A model generated the notes under the pieces. It was given only the letters and a program-made list of their open reading frames with translations. It had not been told where the DNA came from and did no database searches. A stretch of DNA of 34,785 nt from an uncultured Bacteroidales bacterium (GTDB taxonomy: Bacteria; Bacteroidota; Bacteroidia; Bacteroidales; WCHB1-69), in contig CAJOFJ010000018.1 of assembly GCA_905233625.1 (NCBI GenBank), forward strand, positions 1 to 34,785, written 5' to 3'. The first letter of the stretch is position 1. Each line of letters begins with the position of its first letter. Both the position numbers and the translations under genes were made by a program. Positions 29,289 to 34,785 of the stretch are shown in pieces.

Positions 29289-30692
29289 ATGAACACAAAA
29301 TATTGCTTTTTATTGTTTTGCTGCTTAACTTTTTTTAACGCTATTGCTTTTTCACAAACACCCGAAAAGAAATTCAAGCTGGTGATTGATGCCGGTCATG
29401 GTGGAGAGGATCCGGGATGCAGGGGTAGAAAATCACAGGAAAAGACTGTTACACTGAATGTTGCGTTAAAGCTGGGCAAGCTGATCAGTGATAATTATGA
29501 CGATGTGCAGGTGATTTATACCCGTAAAACGGATGTGTTTGTGGAGGTGTACAAACGCGCGGTCATCGCCAACAATAACCATGCCGACTTGTTCATTTCC
29601 ATCCATTGCAATGCCGCTGAAAACAAATCGGCGCATGGCGTGGAGACTTGGGTGATGGGTCTGGAAAAGTCTGGCGCCAATATGGAGGTGGCGAAAAGAG
29701 AGAATGCGGCCATCTTGAAAGAAAAGAATTTCGAGAACAATTATGAAGGTTTCAATCCCAATTCGCCAGAGGCTAATGTCATTTTCTCGTTGCATACTTC
29801 CGCTTACATGAATCATTCCATCATGCTGGCCGACAAGGTGCAACGGAATCTGGTTCGCAACACGCATCTGGTTGATAGAACTGTGAAACCGGGCGGTTTC
29901 TGGGTGCTGTACAAGGTGGCGATGCCCAGTATTCTGATTGAGTTGGGCTTTTTGTCCAATGCTGAGGAAGAGGAATATATGATCAAGCCGAGTTCACAGG
30001 ATATGATGGCGGTGTCGATATATAATGCCTTTGTGGAATATCGTAATGCTATAGACGGCACTAGCAAGCCTACATTGCCGTTGCCGAAAGTCAGCGAACC
30101 GGAAAAAAATGCTGATTCCGGGGTTGCGGCAGAGCCTGTGAAACCTCAGGTTAAGGCTGATGCAGATGTGGCTGCCGACCCGGTAAAACCACAGCCCAAA
30201 GCAGATGCCGATGTAGCCGCTGATCCTGTTAAGCCTGCTCCCAAACAGGATGCAGGAGTGGCTGCGGACCCCGTGAAACCACAGCCCAAAGCTGATGAGA
30301 ACGTTGCTGCTGATCCAGTGAAGCCCCAGCCTAAAACTGAGGAGGCTGTTGCTGCTGAACCGGCGAAACCCGCTCCGCAAACAGAGGCAAAGCCAGCCGT
30401 GCAAACACCTGCGCCAACTGCCGTACAGCATAATATCCGTTTCAGGGTGCAGATTGCCGCTATCCCCGAGAATGTTTCGGTTACGGATAGTCGTTTCAAC
30501 AAGGTGAAAGACGTGCGTAAGTTTCAGGAAGGAAAGTTCTGGAAATATACTTCCGGTAATGCCACCACGTTAGAAGAAGCTCAGGAAATCCTGAAAGCGG
30601 TGAAACCCTATTTCACTGATGCTTTCATCATCGCTTTCGATGGAGAAAAAAAAATCCCCGTCAGCGAAGCTGTGGAGAGAGTTAAGAAGTAA
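29289..30692 (+). CDS. N-acetylmuramoyl-L-alanine amidase with repeat linker and SPOR domain
   Basis: The enzyme cuts the bond between N-acetylmuramate and L-alanine in peptidoglycan, mostly for daughter-cell separation. The 467-residue product has a signal peptide (hydrophobic core CFLLFCCLTFFNAIAFS), an Amidase_3 domain (about 29-258) with zinc-site motifs VIDAGHGGEDPG (H38), SIHCNAAE (H111) and the catalytic glutamate in SILIELGFLSN, a linker of six 15-residue repeats (275-364), and a C-terminal SPOR domain (about 385-465, starting IRFRVQIAAIP) that binds denuded glycan at the septum. It is divergent from lptD and converges on the Feo genes with only a 27-bp gap. Confidence 0.93.
   Translation: MNTKYCFLLFCCLTFFNAIAFSQTPEKKFKLVIDAGHGGEDPGCRGRKSQEKTVTLNVALKLGKLISDNYDDVQVIYTRKTDVFVEVYKRAVIANNNHADLFISIHCNAAENKSAHGVETWVMGLEKSGANMEVAKRENAAILKEKNFENNYEGFNPNSPEANVIFSLHTSAYMNHSIMLADKVQRNLVRNTHLVDRTVKPGGFWVLYKVAMPSILIELGFLSNAEEEEYMIKPSSQDMMAVSIYNAFVEYRNAIDGTSKPTLPLPKVSEPEKNADSGVAAEPVKPQVKADADVAADPVKPQPKADADVAADPVKPAPKQDAGVAADPVKPQPKADENVAADPVKPQPKTEEAVAAEPAKPAPQTEAKPAVQTPAPTAVQHNIRFRVQIAAIPENVSVTDSRFNKVKDVRKFQEGKFWKYTSGNATTLEEAQEILKAVKPYFTDAFIIAFDGEKKIPVSEAVERVKK
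30111..30380 (+). repeat. Six 45-bp in-frame repeats in the amidase linker
   Basis: Six consecutive units of 45 bp encode variants of A-D-A-D-V-A-A-D-P-V-K-P-Q-P-K. Third codon positions differ widely between units while the protein motif is kept, which points to selection on the protein rather than recent duplication. The linker is Pro/Lys/Ala-rich and probably extended, spanning the distance from the enzyme to the septal SPOR domain. Confidence 0.9.
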
Positions 30693-30724
30693 CGGTTAAC
30701 TGAGGACTGTTTCTGACTGTTAAT
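30690..30724. repeat. Faint heptad block between amidase and Feo genes
   Basis: Units TAACGGT, TAACTGA, GGACTGT, TTCTGAC and TGTTAAT cover the 27-bp gap. The first supplies the TAA stop of the amidase gene and the last contains the stop of the minus-strand Cys-rich gene. It is the weakest of the arrays. Confidence 0.35.
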
Positions 30725-30890
30725 TTTCATTTTTTGTAGATTGGGCACAAGTGCGACAATTGTCGCACTTGCTGCATTTTCCACATGCGTTGTCCCCACA
30801 ACAATGGTTATTGCCACGGCGGTGAATCACTATCGCGGCAATAACCATGAGGAAGACTATTGTTAAAACTAAGTAGCTCTGCCAGTTCAT
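30720..30890 (-). CDS. FeoB-associated Cys-rich small membrane protein
   Basis: The 56-residue product from the ATG at 30890 has one transmembrane helix (about residues 6-24, YLVLTIVFLMVIAAIVI), a basic flank (HRRGNN) and a cysteine cluster CCGDNACGKCSKCDNCRTC with eight Cys. This layout, directly after feoB, matches the FeoB-associated Cys-rich protein family. Such proteins are thought to aid ferrous iron uptake, perhaps by handling iron at the membrane face; their exact role is not settled. It starts 8 bp after the feoAB stop, so it is co-transcribed. The end of the gene contains a 24-bp perfect DNA palindrome (30748-30771). Confidence 0.85.
   Translation of the reverse strand: MNWQSYLVLTIVFLMVIAAIVIHRRGNNHCCGDNACGKCSKCDNCRTCAQSTKNEN
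30748..30771. other. 24-bp perfect palindrome inside the Cys-rich gene
   Basis: The sequence CAAGTGCGACAA followed by TTGTCGCACTTG equals its own reverse complement. It encodes the C-S-K-C-D-N-C-R-T-C part of the protein and lies about 25 bp from the end of the gene, in the convergence zone with the amidase. There is no other terminator in the 27-bp gap. Confidence 0.85.
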
Positions 30891-30898
30891 TTTACTTG

Positions 30899-33283
30899 CT
30901 AAAGAATAAGGCCTGTAATGAGACTGGCAAACCAAGCTACAATCCATGCCACTGCACATTGGAAGAGCACGACGAAGAATGCCCAGCGACCGCCTAATTC
31001 TCGACGTATGGCGGCGATACTGGCTACACAAGGCGTGTACAAAAGGCAGAAAACCAACATGGGGACCACATTGGCCATAGTGAAAATGCTGATACCGCCC
31101 AATACGCCAATAGTGGAAATGACACTTTCCTTGGCCATGAAACCACTGATCAGTGCGGTTACAATACGCCAGTCGCCCAGTCCTAACGGACTGAAAACAG
31201 GTGCAATGGCTCCGGCTATCACGGCCAACATACTACCTTCTCCGTTTTCCACCACGTTGAAGTGGAAGTCAAAGGTCTGCAAGCACCAGATGATGACGGA
31301 GGCGACAAAAATGACGGTGAAAGCCTTTTGCAGGAAGTCTTTGGTCTTGTCCCACAGCAGATGCAACACATTCTTGGCTTGTGGCATGCGGTAGTTGGGC
31401 ATTTCCATCACGAAGGATGTGGTACTCCTTTTTTTCGAGATAAGCTTATTGACCAGGGCCACAATAATGCCAACGCTAACGCCTAACAAATAGAGTCCGA
31501 TAAGGACCAATCCGCCATGATGCGGGAAGAAATAGGCGGTAAAGAAGGCATAAATAGGAATTTTGGCGCTACAACTCATGAAAGGCGTAAGCAGGATGGT
31601 CAAGCGACGGTCGCGCATGGAGGGTAGGGTGCGGGCGGCCATGATGGCGGGTACCGAACAGCCGAATCCTATCAGCATGGGCACAATACTGCGCCCCGAC
31701 AAGCCAAGATGCCTTAGCAATTTGTCCGTCACAAAGGCTACACGGGCCATGTATCCGCTGTCTTCCAGCAAACTCAAGAAGAAGAACAGGATGATAATGA
31801 TGGGCACAAAGCTCAACACACTGCCCACACCGCCGAAAATGCCATCCACCACCAAAGATTGTACGGTCTCGTTGACATTGGCAGCGGCTAAAGCGGAACC
31901 ACAGATTCCTGCCAACCACTGGATGCCTTGGTCAAGCCAGTCCTGTAGCGGTGCGCCCAGCACATCAATGGACAACCAGATGATGAGGCACAAGACCAAC
32001 ACAAAAATAGGGAATGCGGTCCATTTGCCTGTAAGAATGCGGTCTATCTTCTTACTTCGCTGATATTCAATGCTTTCTTTGGGTTTGACAACAGTTTTCT
32101 CACAGAGTTTGTGGATGAAATTGTAACGCATGTCTGCCATGGCGGCAGCACGGTCCATACCGCGTTCCTCTTCCATCTGCAAAATGATGTGCTCCAAGGT
32201 TTCCTTCTCATTCTGAGATAGTTGCAATCGCTCCAAAATATTGGTGTCGCCTTCCACCAGTTTGCTGGCTGCAAAACGCAAGGGCAGACCGGCTTTTTCG
32301 GCATGGTCTTCCACCAAGTGCATAATGCTGTGCAAACAGCGGTGAACGGCTCCACCATGGTCGTCTTTCTCGCAAAAGTCCTGACGTACAGGTTTTTCCT
32401 GATATTTTGCGATATGAATGGCATGTTCCACCAATTCATCAATACCTTCATTTTTGGCGGCGGAAATGGGAATTACAGGGGTGCCAAGGATTCTTTCCAT
32501 CTCGTTGACACGGATACTTCCTCCGTTGTGCCGCACTTCATCCATCATATTCAGCGCCAGCACGATAGGAATATCCATTTCCATCAGTTGCATGGTCAGA
32601 TAGAGATTCCGCTCGATATTGGAGGCATCCAAAATGTTGATGATCGCTTTGGGCTTGTCGTTCAGAATGAAATTCCGTGATACCTTTTCTTCAGAAGTGT
32701 ATGACGACAGGGAATACATGCCGGGCAAATCAGTGACCAATGTGTTTTTCTGACCTCGTATTTCACCGTCTTTGCGGTCAACGGTGACACCGGGGAAGTT
32801 GCCGACATGTTGTTTGGATCCTGTCAGTTGGTTGAACAGGGTGGTCTTGCCGCAGTTTTGTTGTCCGGCAAGTGCAAAAGTTAAAACAGTATCCTCTGAC
32901 AGAGGACGCTCGTGGTTTTTATCATGATATATTCCAGCCTCACCGTAGCCGGGGTGACTGTTGTGTTCGTGCAGGGATTCCGCCACACGTGCTTCAGGAT
33001 GGGTAAATGGCGAATCGTTTTGTTGGGTAGAATCAGCATTTGTTGTGCTGTCAGTAGGTTCCGCTCTCTGTACTGAAATTTTTTCCGCCTCTGCCAAACG
33101 CAAAGTTAAGGAATAACCATGAACCATAACCTCCATGGGGTCTCCCATAGGGGCATACTTGACCAGTTTGATGGTGGTGCCGGGAATGATACCCATGTCC
33201 AGCAGATGCTGCCGGCAAATACCATTCCCCTCCACCTGTGCAACTTCACCAAACTGACCAATTTTCAGGTCCCGTAAGGTCAT
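30899..33283 (-). CDS. feoB: Ferrous iron transporter, FeoA-FeoB fusion
   Basis: FeoB is the GTP-driven inner-membrane importer of Fe(II). The 794-residue product fuses a FeoA SH3-like domain (about 1-73) to FeoB through a low-complexity Ser/Thr/His-rich linker (about 74-130). The G domain is intact: G1 GQQNCGKT (140-147), G2 GVTV (165-168), G3 DLPG (185-188), G4 NMMD (245-248). The membrane part follows from about residue 430 with the conserved Gate motif MLIGFGCSVPAIMAARTL and the second gate LVFCLLYTPCVASIAA. FeoA-FeoB fusion is common in Bacteroidetes. It starts 6 bp after the GAPDH-like stop and is followed 8 bp later by the Cys-rich gene, so all three form one transcription unit. Confidence 0.96.
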   Translation of the reverse strand: MTLRDLKIGQFGEVAQVEGNGICRQHLLDMGIIPGTTIKLVKYAPMGDPMEVMVHGYSLTLRLAEAEKISVQRAEPTDSTTNADSTQQNDSPFTHPEARVAESLHEHNSHPGYGEAGIYHDKNHERPLSEDTVLTFALAGQQNCGKTTLFNQLTGSKQHVGNFPGVTVDRKDGEIRGQKNTLVTDLPGMYSLSSYTSEEKVSRNFILNDKPKAIINILDASNIERNLYLTMQLMEMDIPIVLALNMMDEVRHNGGSIRVNEMERILGTPVIPISAAKNEGIDELVEHAIHIAKYQEKPVRQDFCEKDDHGGAVHRCLHSIMHLVEDHAEKAGLPLRFAASKLVEGDTNILERLQLSQNEKETLEHIILQMEEERGMDRAAAMADMRYNFIHKLCEKTVVKPKESIEYQRSKKIDRILTGKWTAFPIFVLVLCLIIWLSIDVLGAPLQDWLDQGIQWLAGICGSALAAANVNETVQSLVVDGIFGGVGSVLSFVPIIIILFFFLSLLEDSGYMARVAFVTDKLLRHLGLSGRSIVPMLIGFGCSVPAIMAARTLPSMRDRRLTILLTPFMSCSAKIPIYAFFTAYFFPHHGGLVLIGLYLLGVSVGIIVALVNKLISKKRSTTSFVMEMPNYRMPQAKNVLHLLWDKTKDFLQKAFTVIFVASVIIWCLQTFDFHFNVVENGEGSMLAVIAGAIAPVFSPLGLGDWRIVTALISGFMAKESVISTIGVLGGISIFTMANVVPMLVFCLLYTPCVASIAAIRRELGGRWAFFVVLFQCAVAWIVAWFASLITGLIL

Positions 33284-33289
33284 TGGGCT

Positions 33290-34537
33290 TTAGTCAATGC
33301 TTGAAATCACGTATTCTGTCAACCGGCCCAGACAGGATACGTAGCTGCCGAATTCATTGTCATACCAGCCCATAATCTTGGCGTGTGTGACAGGAATGTT
33401 GATTTCGGGAATGTCATGCATACCCATGCTGGCCAGAATTTCAGTTGGCACCTTCAGGAAGCCTGTTCTGGTGTGGATTTCCTTGCCTTCAATCACGATG
33501 GCGGCAGGCATGCCAATCAGATCCATGGAAACATTCTGCTGCATTGAGAATTTCAACAGACCTTTTTGCTGGCCTTCGGAAACTTTTCTGTAGATGTCGC
33601 GAATGTAGTCGCCTGAAATGTAAGGAACTCCATTCTCATTCAGACGGGAGTTGAAGGTGATGTTCAAAGCGATCAGGGAAACGGTCGGGGTGGGAATACG
33701 GATGGAGTCGGCCATGAAACCGAAGTTGGAGGTCTCAGGGATAACTTTCTCCAAGGTCTTAGCAGCACCTGTAGTGGAAAGAATAATGTTGTTCAGCACC
33801 GAACGGTTCTTTCTCAAGTCGGTAGCACCTTCTTTCGGCACGCCATCCAATACATTCTGAGTGTTGGTGGCTGCGTGAACTGTTGACAATGAGGCGGTTA
33901 ACACATTGCAGGTCTCTTTGTCATCCAACAGAGGTTTAATCATGTGGGCCAAACCGGTGGTGGTACATGAAGCGGCTGACAACACGTGGTGTTTCTGCGG
34001 GTCGAAACAATGGTGGTTGATGCCGTAAATCAGGGTAGGGGTGTTTTCAGCGTTGAAATCACTCTGTTTGATTTTGAAAGGTGCACTGGCGATAACATGC
34101 TCTGCACCAGCGGTCAGGTGACCCAAAATGCTGCCTTTTCCTTCATTGTCGGGCAGTGAGGGGTCGAGGAACTTACCAGTGCAGTCCACCACAACTCTTA
34201 CGCCTTCAGCTTTCCAGTTGATGTTACGGGGATTACGTTCGGTAATCAAAAGCTTGATGGGGAAACCATCCACTTCGATCATGTTCTTGTCATGGTCAAT
34301 GATTTTTACTTCCACCTGCTTGCCGGCGCGGCCATAGAGGAAGAAACTCAAGTTGCCGTAGGTGGAGTCCGTGCACAACTGCTGGATGTAGTCTTCCAGA
34401 TGCTTGCCGACTTCACGGCCCACGTTAACGACCAAACCGTCAACCTTACGTGACAGTAAATGATGCCAAATCGTCAGTTTACCGATTCTACCTGAGCCAT
34501 TGATACCCAGGATTTTCTTTTCATTAATGCTAATCAT
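33290..34537 (-). CDS. Long, divergent glyceraldehyde-3-phosphate dehydrogenase
   Basis: GAPDH oxidises glyceraldehyde-3-phosphate with NAD(P)+ and phosphate. This 415-residue protein is about 80 residues longer than the usual 335. Seen are the dinucleotide motif GINGSGRIGK (11-20; usual GFGRIGR), the catalytic cysteine C191 in SAASCTTTGLA (usual SNASCTTNCLA), and H221 in STVHAATNTQ. The C-terminal WYDNEFGSYVSCLGRLTEYV is canonical. Extra sequence lies in the N-terminal half (about 30-75 and 125-140). It belongs to the longer GAPDH branch known from some Bacteroidetes and Gammaproteobacteria and may have a biosynthetic or NADP-linked role. It heads a run with feoAB and has a -7 box upstream. 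Confidence 0.85.
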   Translation of the reverse strand: MISINEKKILGINGSGRIGKLTIWHHLLSRKVDGLVVNVGREVGKHLEDYIQQLCTDSTYGNLSFFLYGRAGKQVEVKIIDHDKNMIEVDGFPIKLLITERNPRNINWKAEGVRVVVDCTGKFLDPSLPDNEGKGSILGHLTAGAEHVIASAPFKIKQSDFNAENTPTLIYGINHHCFDPQKHHVLSAASCTTTGLAHMIKPLLDDKETCNVLTASLSTVHAATNTQNVLDGVPKEGATDLRKNRSVLNNIILSTTGAAKTLEKVIPETSNFGFMADSIRIPTPTVSLIALNITFNSRLNENGVPYISGDYIRDIYRKVSEGQQKGLLKFSMQQNVSMDLIGMPAAIVIEGKEIHTRTGFLKVPTEILASMGMHDIPEINIPVTHAKIMGWYDNEFGSYVSCLGRLTEYVISSID

Positions 34538-34600
34538 GATGTTTTGTTTTTATGTTGAATTGTTTATTTGTTTATCTGTTTAACTTGTAAGATTAATCTG

Positions 34601-34608
34601 CAAAGTTA
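34601..34608 (-). promoter_or_regulatory. -7 box for GAPDH-feoAB run
   Basis: The minus strand reads TAACTTTG, a TAnnTTTG match, 63 bp before the ATG at 34537. No Fur-like palindrome was recognised nearby. Confidence 0.5.
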
Positions 34609-34709
34609 CACAAATTTCTTTAATAACGCACAGATGAGGAAATTTTTTTATTGAATTAGAGATAGCTGTGAAAAACTTTCCTAATAGCATTACACATGAA
34701 AAAAATCCC

Positions 34710-34717
34710 TATATTTG
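34710..34717 (+). promoter_or_regulatory. -7 box pointing out of the right edge
   Basis: TATATTTG matches TAnnTTTG. The remaining 68 bp hold only a 9-codon frame (ATG at 34755) and an ATG at 34781, too little to assign a gene. A plus-strand gene probably starts just beyond the edge. The rest of 34538-34785 shows no coding sequence. Confidence 0.4.
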
Positions 34718-34785
34718 CAAGTTGGAACTAAATTAGAGATTTTAGCCCTCGGATATGTTTTTCACTATCCCTACAGGTCGATGAT

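Noticed and set aside
34755-34785. Start of a new gene at the right edge
   Set aside because: The ATG at 34755 stops after nine codons and the ATG at 34781 is too close to the edge to judge; only a promoter match is reported.

Overview
Kind of organism. This window is chromosomal DNA from a member of Bacteroidota, most likely the order Bacteroidales. The reasons are: LptD/LptE of the Bacteroidetes type, a FeoA-FeoB fusion, GH97, a FucP-type sugar permease, both kinds of type IX secretion (T9SS) sorting domain, very weak Shine-Dalgarno signals, and repeated matches to the Bacteroidetes -7 promoter box TAnnTTTG. No rRNA, tRNA, CRISPR array, phage or insertion sequence was seen. Most genes lie on the minus strand. 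Layout, left to right. (1) 1-1512: the 5' part of an Rpn/PD-(D/E)XK nuclease gene running off the left edge, a small two-helix membrane protein, and a decayed stretch. (2) 1513-6889: an EamA transporter, then a compact minus-strand run glyA, sigma-54 activator, lptE, tetratricopeptide-like gene, secG, which ends at a strong terminator. (3) 7064-9611: a beta-barrel protein and a tiny lipoprotein, divergent from a small Omp85/TamA-like protein. (4) 9661-17446: a galactose cluster in minus-strand order glmM-like mutase, GH97 glycosidase (probably alpha-galactosidase), galM, galK, Na+/galactose symporter. Together these would release galactose from alpha-galactosides, import it with sodium, convert its anomer and phosphorylate it; no galT or galE is present here. 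(5) 17526-23795: a secreted arginine deiminase with the domain order of Porphyromonas gingivalis PPAD and a type A T9SS tail, convergent with a 1503-residue CUB/Ig-like surface protein with a type B T9SS tail. (6) 23890-26452: a FucP-family sugar permease and an ECF sigma factor with a likely anti-sigma partner. (7) 26503-30692: lptD, divergent from a SPOR-domain N-acetylmuramoyl-L-alanine amidase. (8) 30720-34537: a minus-strand run of a divergent, long GAPDH, feoAB and a small Cys-rich FeoB-associated protein. The most unusual structure is not a gene. About eight spacers are filled with degenerate tandem repeats of period 7 bp, and these begin at, or supply, the stop codon of the neighbouring gene. 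In one case (GH97) the repeat runs into the coding end. Other second-look items are a near-perfect 71-nt stem-loop in front of the sigma-54 activator, a three-hairpin REP-like element between GH97 and galM, a 24-bp perfect palindrome inside the FeoB-associated gene, and the PPAD-like enzyme. All functional calls rest on reading the sequence and on remembered family motifs; no database search was possible.
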